Positions 1-8,179 are shown, counted from the first letter of the stretch. The stretch is 35,290 nt of DNA from Cupriavidus campinensis (GCF_905397395.1 NZ_CAJPVH010000054.1:1-35290); one strand, 5' to 3'. Made by a program: numbers and translations. The notes: generated from the letters alone by a model not told the origin.

Positions 1-1684
1 CCGGACGTGCGGCAGCGGCCTCGGGGCGCGGGGCGCGCTCGGGGCGGGGCACCGACACCGGCGCCGGCGCGTCGGGCGTAATGCCCTTGACGGCGGCTTC
101 CTGGCGCGGACGCGCATCTTCCTTCTTGCGGCTGCTGTAGCTCGTGTCCGCCTCGAGTTCCTTGGCGGCGGCCTCGGCCATGCGATAGCTGGCCGTGGAT
201 TCCTCCAGGCGCGGATCGTCGTGGCGCAGGCGCTCCAGCTTGTAGTGCGGGGTTTCCAGGTGCTTGTTGGGGATCAACAGCACGTTCACCTTGAAGCGCA
301 GCTCGATCAGGTTGATTTCCTGACGCTTCTCGTTCAGCAGGAAAGCGGCCACTTCCACCGGCACCTGGCAGTGGATGGCGGCCGTGTTCTCCTTCATCGC
401 CTCTTCCTGGATGATGCGCAGCACCTGCAGGGCGGACGATTCGGTATCGCGGATGTGACCTGTTCCATTGCAGCGCGGGCAGGTGATGTGCGAGCCTTCC
501 GACAGCGAAGGACGCAGGCGCTGGCGCGACAGCTCCATCAGGCCGAAGCGGCTGATCTTGCCCATCTGCACGCGGGCGCGGTCGTGGCGCAGGGCGTCCT
601 TCAGGCGCGTTTCCACGTCCTTCTGGGCCTTGCTGGACTCCATGTCGATGAAGTCGATCACGATCAGGCCGCCCAGGTCGCGCAGGCGCAGCTGGCGGGC
701 GATCTCGTCGGCCGCTTCCAGGTTCGTGCGCAGCGCCGTTTCCTCGATGTCCGCGCCCTTGGTGGCACGGGCCGAGTTCACGTCAACGGAAACCAGGGCT
801 TCGGTATGGTCGATCACGATGGCGCCGCCGGACGGCAGCATCACCATGCGGGAATAGGCGGACTCGATCTGGTGCTCGATCTGGAACCGCGAGAACAGGG
901 GCACGTCGTCCCGGTACTTCTTCACGCGGTTCATGTTGTCAGGCATGACCACGCTCATGAAAGCGCGTGCCTGTTCATAGATCTCGTCGGTATCGATCAG
1001 GATCTCGCCGATATCGGGCTGGAAATAGTCGCGAATGGCGCGGATGACCAGGCTCGATTCCAGATAGATCAGCAGCGGGGCCTTGTTGTCGCCGGCGGCG
1101 CCGTCGATGGCCTTCCACAGTTGCAGCAGGTAGTTCAGGTCCCACTGCAGTTCCTCGGCCGCGCGGCCGATGCCGGCGGTGCGGGCGATGATGCTCATGC
1201 CGTCCGGCACGGTCAGCTGGCCCATCGTCTCGCGCAGTTCCTGGCGGTCCTCGCCCTCGATGCGGCGCGATACGCCACCGCCACGCGGGTTGTTCGGCAT
1301 CAGCACCAGGTAGCGGCCGGCCAGTGAGATAAAGGTGGTCAGGGCGGCGCCCTTGTTGCCGCGCTCTTCCTTCTCGACCTGGACGATCAGTTCCTGGCCT
1401 TCGTGCAGGGCGTCCTGGATGCGCGCGTTGCGCACGTCCACGCCGTCCTTGAAGAACGCACGGGCCACTTCCTTGAACGGCAGGAAGCCGTGGCGCTCTT
1501 CGCCGTAGTTGACGAAGCAGGCTTCCAGCGAGGGCTCGATGCGGGTGATGACGCCCTTGTAGATGTTGCCCTTGCGCTGCTCGCGCCCGGCGGTTTCGAT
1601 GTCGATATCGATCAGTTTCTGACCATCGACGATCGCGACGCGCAATTCTTCCTGTTGCGTCGCGTTGAACAGCATGCGTTTCAT
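1..1684 (-). CDS. rne: Ribonuclease E, N-terminal part (3' end outside window)
   Basis: Endoribonuclease that cuts single-stranded RNA and starts mRNA decay and rRNA/tRNA processing; it also scaffolds the degradosome at the membrane. The ATG at 1684 opens with MKRMLFNATQQEELRVAIVD, the usual start of the family. The visible 561 codons hold the S1 and RNase H-like parts, then the DNase I-like catalytic core with Asp301 (in VSVDVNSAR) and Asp344 (in VIDFIDM), matching E. coli D303 and D346. The zinc-link Cys402/Cys405 (CPRC) follows and matches E. coli C404/C407. The last ~60 codons in view become rich in Ala, Pro, Arg and Glu, the beginning of the disordered C-terminal scaffold. The gene is open to the window edge, so its end is not seen. 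It diverges from rluC across a long structured leader. Confidence 0.97.
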   Translation of the reverse strand, partial: MKRMLFNATQQEELRVAIVDGQKLIDIDIETAGREQRKGNIYKGVITRIEPSLEACFVNYGEERHGFLPFKEVARAFFKDGVDVRNARIQDALHEGQELIVQVEKEERGNKGAALTTFISLAGRYLVLMPNNPRGGGVSRRIEGEDRQELRETMGQLTVPDGMSIIARTAGIGRAAEELQWDLNYLLQLWKAIDGAAGDNKAPLLIYLESSLVIRAIRDYFQPDIGEILIDTDEIYEQARAFMSVVMPDNMNRVKKYRDDVPLFSRFQIEHQIESAYSRMVMLPSGGAIVIDHTEALVSVDVNSARATKGADIEETALRTNLEAADEIARQLRLRDLGGLIVIDFIDMESSKAQKDVETRLKDALRHDRARVQMGKISRFGLMELSRQRLRPSLSEGSHITCPRCNGTGHIRDTESSALQVLRIIQEEAMKENTAAIHCQVPVEVAAFLLNEKRQEINLIELRFKVNVLLIPNKHLETPHYKLERLRHDDPRLEESTASYRMAEAAAKELEADTSYSSRKKEDARPRQEAAVKGITPDAPAPVSVPRPERAPRPEAAAARP

Positions 1685-2578
1685 CGCAATACCTCACTCC
1701 AGTGTCGCGGAAGTCACACGAAAGGTGTCCGCGACGATCCATGGAGCACGCGAGGAAATAGAGTGGGGGCGGGAGAATTGCCGGAGTCGCCGGCGCGCAA
1801 TACGACGCGGCCGGGCGGGGCGCGGGTGAAAGAGAGAGGCTGTCGACGTCTAGGCAGGCGTCCGCTGGGTCGGAGAGAGCGCCATGGCACTGCTCCTGAT
1901 ACAGCGACTTGCGGCGGATGCCCGGAATGGCCGGGGGCGATGCGGCAACGCACAATGCAAACGGCACTGGCGTCGCGGCATCGCGGCCGGCCGGGAATGG
2001 CCAAGACGCGTCAAAGAGCAAGTTTTCCGGACGCGGCAAGCGGGGCCGAATGTCAACCTGACCTGTCTCCTGGCGGGCGCGCCGCTGCTTCTTGGAGTTC
2101 TGCGACCGGGCGCCGGTAATACGACTAGCCGATATTGCAGGTCGGTTGGCAGGCTCGCCTGCCGGCCGGCACCGATTTCCCGGTGCGGGCGGTCTTCTCT
2201 CACCGATGTGGATGCCTGTCGGGCATCCACATTGAATTCTGTTCTACCTGGATCACTCTGTTTCCACGTGCCCGCCGTTTCTCGCCGAAGCCGCCTCTGG
2301 GCAACTTCCTGCGCGCCGGCGTGGCGCGTGCGTGCTGCTGATTTCCACCATTTGCCCATCTGGCGCCTGCGGGGTACGCAAAATGCGGGAGACGGGCCGG
2401 GTTGGTGGCAACCCGAAGTGTAAAATGCGTGATCCTGCGCGGATATTGGTGGCAATCCCCATCGGTCTCGTCACCCGCCAGCCCAACTTGGGCCCGCGCC
2501 TATATTGCTCACAGAATCGCTTACACAGGTCGTGCGCTGCCGGTCTTTGGCCGGGACAGCCGGGAAATTATATTGAAA
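1685..2578. other. Long gene-free region between rne and rluC; rne leader
   Basis: 894 bases separate the divergent starts of rne and rluC. The open frames here on both strands lack family resemblance, good ribosome sites and conserved-looking composition, so I call no gene. The rne side holds three closely spaced hairpins (2148-2232). A long structured 5' leader is expected for rne because enterobacterial RNase E controls its own mRNA through leader hairpins; whether that holds here is inference. I could not find a convincing -35/-10 pair for either gene. AT-rich candidates for rluC are TAAAAT near 2422 and TATATT at 2501, both without a matching -35. Confidence 0.7.
2148..2232 (-). promoter_or_regulatory. 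Three-hairpin cluster in the probable rne 5' leader
   Basis: Three perfect inverted repeats lie in 85 bases: GGCAGG/CCTGCC (2148-2153 and 2158-2163, 4-nt loop), GCACCG/CGGTGC (2169-2174 and 2181-2186, 6-nt loop) and ATGTGGATGCC/GGCATCCACAT (2206-2216 and 2222-2232, 5-nt loop). They sit 464-548 bases upstream of the rne start on its strand. Autoregulation by analogy with the enterobacterial rne leader is inference. The third could also be a protein operator. Confidence 0.5.
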
Positions 2579-3580
2579 ATGAATGAGTTACGCCATCAAA
2601 TTGAAAAGGAGCCGCGCGTCGCGCCCGGCGCGCTCCAGGTGGCGTACGTCACGGTGGACGAAAGTGCCGAGGGCCAGCGCATCGACAACTTTCTGCTGAA
2701 GGTCTCAAAGGGCGTGCCCAAGAGCCATATTTACCGGGTCTTGCGCTCGGGCGAGGTACGCGTGAACAAGGGCCGGATCGACGCCACTTACCGGCTGAAG
2801 CTGGGTGATGTGATCCGGATCCCGCCCATGCGGGTGGCGGAAAAGGCACAGGACGCCGATGCTTTCGTGCCTTCGTCGGAATTCCCGATCCTGTTCGAGG
2901 ACGCCTGGCTGCTGATTATCGACAAGCCGGCCGGCGTGGCCGTCCATGGCGGCTCGGGCGTGGCCTTCGGGGTGATCGAGCAATTGCGCCGCGCGCGGCC
3001 CGAGGCGAAGTTCCTGGAACTGGTGCACCGGCTGGACCGCGAGACGTCCGGCATCCTGATCCTGGCGAAGAAGCGCTCGGCGCTGGTGCACCTGCACGAG
3101 CAGATGCGCGGCACCGGCATGGACAAGCGCTACTTCGCCTGCGTGGCAGGCGAATTCCAGAACACGCGGCAGCACGTCAAGCTCCCGCTATATAAATACA
3201 GCACGCCCGATGGCGAGCGGCGCGTGCGCGTGCAGGCCGATGGGCTGACCGCGCACACCATCTTCAACAAGGTGGAGGCGTTCCCGGGCTACACCCTGCT
3301 CGAGGCCGAACTGAAAACCGGCCGCACGCACCAGATCCGGGTGCACTTGCAGGCGTCCGGCTTCCCCATCGTCGGCGATGAGAAGTATGGTGATTTTGCG
3401 CTCAATAAGGCACTTTCTCGTAGCAATGCCAAGCCCGGCATCAAGCGGATGTTCCTGCACGCGCACCGGATGACGCTGGCGCACCCGTCCACGGGCGAGC
3501 CGCTGACCGTTTCGGCGCCATTACCCGCCGAGTGTGTTGATTTTCTGCAACAATTGCGTCAGCACCGCGCGGCGGACTGA
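2579..3580 (+). CDS. rluC: 23S rRNA pseudouridine synthase RluC
   Basis: Converts specific uridines of 23S rRNA (955, 2504 and 2580 in E. coli) to pseudouridine. The 333-residue product has an N-terminal S4 RNA-binding domain (roughly residues 25-85, with QRIDNFLLK and SHIYRVLRSGEVRVNKGR) and a RluA-type catalytic domain with the signature HRLDRETSG, where Asp153 is the nucleophile. GRTHQIRVH and GDEKYGD follow as usual for the family. I chose the ATG at 2579 because it gives the family's usual length; an upstream in-frame start at 2402 would add 59 unrelated residues. No strong Shine-Dalgarno is visible. In Burkholderiales this gene commonly lies divergent to rne. RluD is a weaker alternative; context favours RluC. 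Confidence 0.93.
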   Translation: MNELRHQIEKEPRVAPGALQVAYVTVDESAEGQRIDNFLLKVSKGVPKSHIYRVLRSGEVRVNKGRIDATYRLKLGDVIRIPPMRVAEKAQDADAFVPSSEFPILFEDAWLLIIDKPAGVAVHGGSGVAFGVIEQLRRARPEAKFLELVHRLDRETSGILILAKKRSALVHLHEQMRGTGMDKRYFACVAGEFQNTRQHVKLPLYKYSTPDGERRVRVQADGLTAHTIFNKVEAFPGYTLLEAELKTGRTHQIRVHLQASGFPIVGDEKYGDFALNKALSRSNAKPGIKRMFLHAHRMTLAHPSTGEPLTVSAPLPAECVDFLQQLRQHRAAD

Positions 3581-3640
3581 CGCGTCGCATCGCCGCCTTC
3601 GCAGCCGCCACACCACTTTCCGCATCGACCAAGGACCTCA

Positions 3641-4300
3641 ATGGCCAGGCAGCGCTTCGACCTGATCGTCTTCGACTGGGATGGAACCCTCATGGATTCC
3701 ACCCCGACCATCGCCAAATGCATTCAGCTGGCCAGCCGCGACCTGGGCCTGCCCGTGCCGGATGACAGCGCCGCGAGCCACGTGATCGGCCTTGGGCTGA
3801 AGGACGCGCTGTCCTATGCCGTGCCCACGCTGGACCCGGCCGACTATCCGCGCCTGGCGGAGCGTTACCGCTACCATTTCCTCACGCGCGATGCGGACCT
3901 CGTGCTGTTCGATGGCGTGCGCGAGATGCTCGAGGCCCTGCACGGCGAGCACTACTTCCTCGGCGTGGCCACGGGCAAGACCCGTGTGGGGCTGGAGCGG
4001 GCGCTGGCGGCCACCGGCCTTGGCAAGCTGTTCGATGGCACGCGTTGCGCCGACGAGACGTTCTCCAAGCCGCACCCGGCCATGCTGCAGGAGCTGACGC
4101 GCGAGCTGGGCCAGGACGTGGCGCGCACGGTCATGGTGGGCGATACCACCCATGACCTGCAGATGGCGGTCAACGCCGGCGCGCACGGGCTGGGCGTCTG
4201 CTACGGCGCGCATCCGGCCGATTCGCTGCGCGCGATGGCGCCGGTGCACTGCGCCACGTCGATCGCCGATCTCCAGGACTGGCTGCTCACGCATGCCTGA
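3641..4300 (+). CDS. HAD-superfamily phosphatase, Gph-like
   Basis: Cytosolic phosphatase of the haloacid dehalogenase superfamily, subfamily IA, close in type to phosphoglycolate phosphatase. Motif I is DWDGTL, with nucleophile Asp12 and acid/base Asp14. Motif II is the Thr in VATGKTRVG, motif III the Lys in SKPHP, and motif IV GDTTHDLQMA. At 219 residues it matches Gph-type enzymes. It starts 60 bases after rluC behind an AAGGA-like site (about 3631-3635), and its stop overlaps the start of the Rieske gene by 8 bases, so the two are translationally coupled. The substrate cannot be read from sequence; a dedicated gph is usually found elsewhere in these genomes, so I withhold the symbol. Confidence 0.9.
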   Translation: MARQRFDLIVFDWDGTLMDSTPTIAKCIQLASRDLGLPVPDDSAASHVIGLGLKDALSYAVPTLDPADYPRLAERYRYHFLTRDADLVLFDGVREMLEALHGEHYFLGVATGKTRVGLERALAATGLGKLFDGTRCADETFSKPHPAMLQELTRELGQDVARTVMVGDTTHDLQMAVNAGAHGLGVCYGAHPADSLRAMAPVHCATSIADLQDWLLTHA

Positions 4301-4676
4301 AGCCGGCCAGCCACTGCACCGCGTGTGCGCCAGCGACGAACTCGTCGATGGCGGGGCCGGCGTGCGGTTCTCCGTGCGCCGGGAAGCGCGCGAGATCGGC
4401 GCATTCGTGGTCCGTTTCGATGGCGTTGCGCACGCCTACCTGAACCAGTGCGCGCACGTGCCGATGGAGCTGGACTGGCAGGAGGGGCAGTTTTTCGATA
4501 GCGCGGGCCTATACTTGATGTGCGCGACACATGGCGCGGTTTATGCGCCAGACACCGGCCTTTGCGTGGGCGGCCCTTGCCGGGGCGCCGCGCTGGCCAA
4601 GCTCCGGACCGAGGAACGCGAGGGTGCTGTCTACTGGCTCCCCGAACCGCCTTTTTACCCGCCCGACGCCACCTGA
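4293..4676 (+). CDS. Small Rieske [2Fe-2S] protein
   Basis: A 127-residue stand-alone Rieske-fold protein. The two cluster-binding boxes are visible: CAH in LNQCAHVPMELD and, 21 residues later, CATH in LMCATHGAVY, giving two Cys and two His for one [2Fe-2S] cluster. There is no signal peptide or membrane segment, so it should be cytosolic. It resembles the ferredoxin-like subunits of ring-hydroxylating oxygenases and NirD, but no oxygenase or reductase lies nearby, so its electron partner is unknown. The ATG at 4293 sits inside the end of the HAD gene (8-base overlap), and sppA starts 42 bases after its stop; this points to one transcript. Function is not assigned beyond the cluster. Confidence 0.88.
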   Translation: MPEAGQPLHRVCASDELVDGGAGVRFSVRREAREIGAFVVRFDGVAHAYLNQCAHVPMELDWQEGQFFDSAGLYLMCATHGAVYAPDTGLCVGGPCRGAALAKLRTEEREGAVYWLPEPPFYPPDAT

Positions 4677-4718
4677 ATGATCCGCCGGGCCGCCGTCTGA
4701 CTTTATCGAGTCCATCGC

Positions 4719-5876
4719 ATGACAGAACAGCAAAAACCGCCGGTCGAACCGGGTCAAACGCAAGACGAACACAAGGCCGGCGACAGTCACCGCCTGGAAA
4801 CGGCGGCGCAGGCCGATTTTCCGCTCGAGCAGGAACTGCGTGCCGGGGAGGACGCGGCGCGGCGCGAGGCCGACGAGCGCCGTGCGCGCCTGAGCGGGCA
4901 GGGTGGAGCGGCCCCGGTGGGTGGCGGCAGCGCCACCGGTGGCTGGGAGCGCGACGTGCTGGAGAAGGTGCTGATGGCCACGCTGCGCGAACAGCGCGCG
5001 GCACGGCGCTGGAAGATCTTCTTCCGGCTGGTGGTGCTGGGCATCCTGGCGCTGATCCTGTACGCGGTAATCGACTTCAAGGGCGATGGCATCGCCAGCA
5101 CCGCGGGGCGCCATACCGCGATGGTTTCGCTGGAAGGCGAGATCGCGGCGGGCACGCCGGCCGGCGCGGAATCGATCAATGCCTCCCTGCAGGCGGCCTT
5201 TGCCGATACCAACGCGGCCGGCGTGATCCTCAAGATCAATTCGCCGGGCGGCTCGCCGGTGCAGGCGGGCATCATCAACGACGAGATCAAGCGTCTGCGC
5301 ACCGTGTATCCGGGCAAGCCGTTCTACGTGGTGGTGGAGGAAATCTGCGCCTCCGGCGGTTACTACGTGGCAGCGGCGGCCGACAAGATCTATGTGGACA
5401 AGGCCAGTATCGTCGGCTCGATCGGCGTGCTGATGGATGGCTTCGGCTTCACCGGCCTGATGGAAAAGCTCGGCGTGGAGCGCCGGCTGTACACCTCGGG
5501 TGCCAACAAGGGCATGCTCGACCCCTTCTCGCCGCAGGTGCCGCGCCAGAAGGTCTATGCCGAGACCATGCTCAAGGAGATCCATCAGCAGTTCATCGAC
5601 GTGGTGAAAGAAGGCCGCGGCGACCGGCTGAAGGACGATCCGGACCTGTTCTCGGGCTTGTTCTGGTCCGGCGAGCGCGCCGTGGCGCTGGGCCTGGCCG
5701 ATGGCGTGGGTAGCGCCGACTACGTGGCGCGCGACCTGTTCAAGGCCGAGGATATCGTCGACTACACGGTCAAGGAAAACATCGCCGAGCGCGTGGCCAA
5801 GCGGTTTGGTGCGGCCATGGGCAGCGCGGCGATGAAGACCATGATGATGTCGACCGGCGCGCAGTCGCTCCGGTAA
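4719..5876 (+). CDS. sppA: Signal peptide peptidase SppA, S49 family
   Basis: Membrane-anchored serine protease that degrades cleaved signal peptides. The 385-residue protein has a charged, low-complexity N-terminal region (about 1-100), one membrane segment (about 103-122, FFRLVVLGILALILYAVIDF), and a single S49 domain outside the membrane. The catalytic Ser212 lies in CASGGYY and the general-base Lys264 in SGANKGMLDPF; their 52-residue spacing equals that of the Bacillus subtilis S147/K199 dyad. It is therefore of the short, single-domain type, not the duplicated E. coli type (618 residues). It follows the Rieske gene and converges with the minus-strand methyltransferase only 6 bases away, with no clear terminator between. 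Confidence 0.93.
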   Translation: MTEQQKPPVEPGQTQDEHKAGDSHRLETAAQADFPLEQELRAGEDAARREADERRARLSGQGGAAPVGGGSATGGWERDVLEKVLMATLREQRAARRWKIFFRLVVLGILALILYAVIDFKGDGIASTAGRHTAMVSLEGEIAAGTPAGAESINASLQAAFADTNAAGVILKINSPGGSPVQAGIINDEIKRLRTVYPGKPFYVVVEEICASGGYYVAAAADKIYVDKASIVGSIGVLMDGFGFTGLMEKLGVERRLYTSGANKGMLDPFSPQVPRQKVYAETMLKEIHQQFIDVVKEGRGDRLKDDPDLFSGLFWSGERAVALGLADGVGSADYVARDLFKAEDIVDYTVKENIAERVAKRFGAAMGSAAMKTMMMSTGAQSLR

Positions 5877-5882
5877 GCAGGA

Positions 5883-6614
5883 CTAGGCGGCCAGCAGCGA
5901 GAAGATCGCCGGCCGCTTTTGCAGGGCAATCCGCTCCGGCCGCCAGGCCGACAGCGGCAGCGTGACGATGGTTTCGGTGGGCAGCGTCAGGTCGACGGCC
6001 ACCGATACCATCGTGGTGCCGGCGCAATGCTGGCGCAGCGCTTCCAGCAGCGCGGCGTTGCGGTAGGGGGTCTCGATGAAGACCTGCGTCTGGCGCGCCT
6101 TGCGCGAATGCGCTTCCAATTCCCGTAGCTTGCGCGTGCGCTCGTCAGCGTCCACGGGCAGGTAGCCGTTGAACGCGAAGCTCTGGCCATTCAGGCCGGA
6201 ACCCATCACCGCCAGCAGGATCGAGCTCGGCCCCACCAGCGGCCGCACCGTCACGCCGCGCGCGTGGGCCAGTCGGACGAGGTCCGCACCGGGGTCGGCC
6301 ACGGCCGGCACGCCGGCTTCGGAAAGCAGCCCGCCATCGCGGCCCCCGGCGATGGGGTCCAGCAGCGCGGCCAAGGCCTCGGCGCGCGTGTTCACGTTCA
6401 GCTCACGGATCTCGATCTGCTGGATCGGCCGCGCCAGCGGGCTGGTTTCGCCCAGTTTCTTCAGGAAAGCGCGCGCCGTCTTGGCGTTCTCTGCCACCAG
6501 GTAGTCGAGCCGCGCGGCAATCTGCTGCACGCCGGCGGGGATGACATCGGGCAGCGGATCGAACTCGTCGCGCTTGCCGAGCGTGTTGGGAATCAGGAAC
6601 AGGGTACCGGCCAT
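5883..6614 (-). CDS. RsmI-like SAM-dependent methyltransferase
   Basis: Member of the tetrapyrrole-methylase fold group to which the 16S rRNA 2'-O-methyltransferase RsmI belongs. Visible marks are the N-terminal GTLFLIPNTLG, the SAM-site loop LLSEAGVPAVADPGADLV, GPSSILLAVMGSGLNGQSF, and FIETPYRN near residue 175. At 243 residues it is shorter than RsmI (about 280-300) and its GTP-type loops diverge, so I take it as a paralog, not RsmI itself. Its substrate is unknown; RNA or a small molecule are both possible. It begins 3 bases after maf ends, in the same leftward operon. Confidence 0.82.
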   Translation of the reverse strand: MAGTLFLIPNTLGKRDEFDPLPDVIPAGVQQIAARLDYLVAENAKTARAFLKKLGETSPLARPIQQIEIRELNVNTRAEALAALLDPIAGGRDGGLLSEAGVPAVADPGADLVRLAHARGVTVRPLVGPSSILLAVMGSGLNGQSFAFNGYLPVDADERTRKLRELEAHSRKARQTQVFIETPYRNAALLEALRQHCAGTTMVSVAVDLTLPTETIVTLPLSAWRPERIALQKRPAIFSLLAA

Positions 6615-6617
6615 CGT

Positions 6618-7220
6618 TCAGGCTCCGAAAAACGGGTAGCCGGCGGCACGCAGCATGCCGGTCAGCGCGATCAGCGGCAGGCCGATCAGCGCCGTGGGGT
6701 CGTCCGATTCCACGCGCGCGAGCAGGGCGATGCCCAGACCCTCGGCCTTGGCGCTGCCCGCGCAGTCATAGGGGGTTTCCAGGCGCAGGTAGGCGTCTAG
6801 TTCGGCATCGGACAGGTCACGGAAGGTCGCCCGGGTCTGTACATCGGCCAACTGGGCCTCGCCGGTGCGGCTGTCGAGCAGGCAGAGTGCCGAATGAAAT
6901 GTGACGGTTCGTCCGCGCATTTGCTGCAACTGGGCCAGCGCCTTCTCATGGCTGCCGGGTTTGCCGATCTGGGCGCCGTCGAGCGTGCAGACCTGATCCG
7001 AGCCGATGACCAGTGCGCCGGGGTGGCGCGCGGCAATCGCCTCGGCCTTGCGGCGCGAGAGGCGCAGGGCCGTGGCCTCGGGGGCCTCCCCGGCCAGCGG
7101 GGTTTCGTCGATGTCCGGTACAGCCACGTCGAACGGGATGCGCAGCCGCGCGAGCAACTCGCGCCGGTACGGAGAACTCGACCCGAGGATCAGGGGCGGG
7201 CGGATAGCGGAGGACGACAT
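6618..7220 (-). CDS. yceF: Maf/YceF-type nucleotide pyrophosphatase (7-methyl-GTP)
   Basis: Maf-family house-cleaning enzyme that hydrolyses non-canonical nucleoside triphosphates to monophosphates. The 200-residue protein starts PLILGSSSPYRRELL, the Maf N-terminal signature, with PDIDETP following, then VIGSDQVC with the catalytic Asp, and KPGSHEKALAQL. The YceF subfamily, whose E. coli member prefers 7-methyl-GTP, is the best fit from the CDSA-like motif region and length; YhdE-type Maf is less likely. It diverges from yceD, and its -10 region may overlap the yceD -35. In enterobacteria yceF is likewise divergent from yceD-rpmF-plsX, which supports the call. Confidence 0.9.
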   Translation of the reverse strand: MSSSAIRPPLILGSSSPYRRELLARLRIPFDVAVPDIDETPLAGEAPEATALRLSRRKAEAIAARHPGALVIGSDQVCTLDGAQIGKPGSHEKALAQLQQMRGRTVTFHSALCLLDSRTGEAQLADVQTRATFRDLSDAELDAYLRLETPYDCAGSAKAEGLGIALLARVESDDPTALIGLPLIALTGMLRAAGYPFFGA

Positions 7221-7268
7221 ATATATAGAGGTAGCGTCGGAGGGAGAGGGGACGGTCAGTTAGCCAGT

Positions 7269-7299
7269 TGTATACTTTGACCGAGTCCCGTTTTTCAGC
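7269..7299 (-). promoter_or_regulatory. Possible maf (yceF) promoter
   Basis: On the minus strand TATACA (7269-7274) could be a -10, with CTGAAA (about 7292-7297) 17 bases upstream as a weak -35. It overlaps the strong plus-strand yceD promoter and would place the transcript start about 45 bases before the maf ATG. The -35 is poor, so this is tentative. Confidence 0.3.
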
Positions 7300-7306
7300 T
7301 TATAAT
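7277..7306 (+). promoter_or_regulatory. Sigma-70 promoter of yceD-rpmF
   Basis: TTGACC (7277-7282) and a perfect TATAAT (7301-7306) are separated by 18 bases. It is the best sigma-70 match I found in the window. Transcription would start near 7313, leaving a leader of about 125 bases before yceD. Confidence 0.85.
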
Positions 7307-7439
7307 CGCGCGTTTAGCCACACAGGCACATTCGTGCCCGGCCGTGATCGGAAGCCATCGCGGCAGGCGTATCCGCCCTCGATGGCGTGGATCGTCCCAG
7401 GTGTGGCAAACAAGGCATTTTTCCAGCGATTCAGCGTAC

Positions 7440-8057
7440 ATGAGTCAGCCGACCCAGCCAGCGGCGTCCGCCGTGGCATTCGATCTGCGCGAAACCGATC
7501 TGTTCGCCTTCTGCCGCAAGGGTGGCAGCGTGGCGGGCGACGTGGCGACGCGCGATTTGCCGCGCATCTTAGCCGAGACGGCCGAGGATGCGCCAGCATC
7601 GGCACCGGACGAGACGTTTCACTACACGCTCACCGGCTTCATGCGCGAGGAAGCGGTGGAGGCTGGCGCGGTGGTGTCGCAGCGGCTGTTCGTCGACGTC
7701 ACCGTGCAAGGGCGGGTCTGGCTCGATTGCCAGCGCTGCCTGCAGGTCTACCCGGAGCCGATCGACACGTCGATGCGCTTCGAGGTCATGGCCAGCGAAG
7801 AAGCGGCGGATTCGGCACCCATGGATGATGACGACATCGACGTGATCGTCGGGTCGAAGAAGTTTTCGCCGCTGGAACTGGTGGAAGACGAGGTGCTGCT
7901 GGCGTTGCCGTCGGCACCCAAGCATATGGTCTGTCCCGCCGTGCACGAGTCGCTCGTGACCGGCGCGGACGGTGAGGTGGAGCCTGAGGCTCCGCCCGAA
8001 GAGGAAAAGCGGCCATCGCCCTTTGCGGCGCTGGCCGGCCTGAAGACGAAGCACTGA
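7440..8057 (+). CDS. yceD: YceD/DUF177 family protein (23S rRNA accumulation protein)
   Basis: Small acidic protein of the DUF177 family, needed for normal 23S rRNA accumulation in E. coli and plants; its exact mechanism is not settled. The 205-residue product carries the family's CQRC pair (in WLDCQRCLQVY, about residue 100) and the later VCPAVHE, plus the central FEVMAS/DVIVGSKKFSPLELVEDEVLLALP segment rich in acidic residues. I take the ATG at 7440 because it gives the normal family length; the frame stays open back to 7344. It has its own strong promoter and precedes rpmF, as in most proteobacteria. Confidence 0.92.
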   Translation: MSQPTQPAASAVAFDLRETDLFAFCRKGGSVAGDVATRDLPRILAETAEDAPASAPDETFHYTLTGFMREEAVEAGAVVSQRLFVDVTVQGRVWLDCQRCLQVYPEPIDTSMRFEVMASEEAADSAPMDDDDIDVIVGSKKFSPLELVEDEVLLALPSAPKHMVCPAVHESLVTGADGEVEPEAPPEEEKRPSPFAALAGLKTKH

Positions 8058-8146
8058 CGCCGCAACAGAGCGGCCGGCGCACCCGTCCTCGGGTAGCAGG
8101 TCAAGCATCCGGCCGGGCCCCGGCTACGCCTCGCGCAGGATGCGTG

Positions 8147-8155
8147 TGTTAATAT
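8147..8155 (+). promoter_or_regulatory. Possible extended -10 promoter for rpmF
   Basis: TGT-TAATAT (8147-8155) is an extended -10 element 25 bases before the rpmF start. No -35 hexamer fits. It would give extra transcription of the L32 gene independent of yceD. Confidence 0.4.
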
Positions 8156-8179
8156 CGCAAAATTCTCGAAGGAGTCATC

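Noticed and set aside
221..1327. 368-codon plus-strand open frame opposite rne
   Set aside because: Antisense to the conserved RNase E core; the product is His/Gln/Val-rich with no known family.
2117..2126. TAATACGACT, the first 10 bases of the T7 RNA polymerase promoter
   Set aside because: The rest of the promoter does not match (AGCCGATA in place of CACTATAG) and there is no phage context.
1714..2455. Several 60-200-codon frames in the rne-rluC gap on both strands
   Set aside because: They overlap one another, lack ribosome sites and family features, and the region carries strong RNA hairpins instead.
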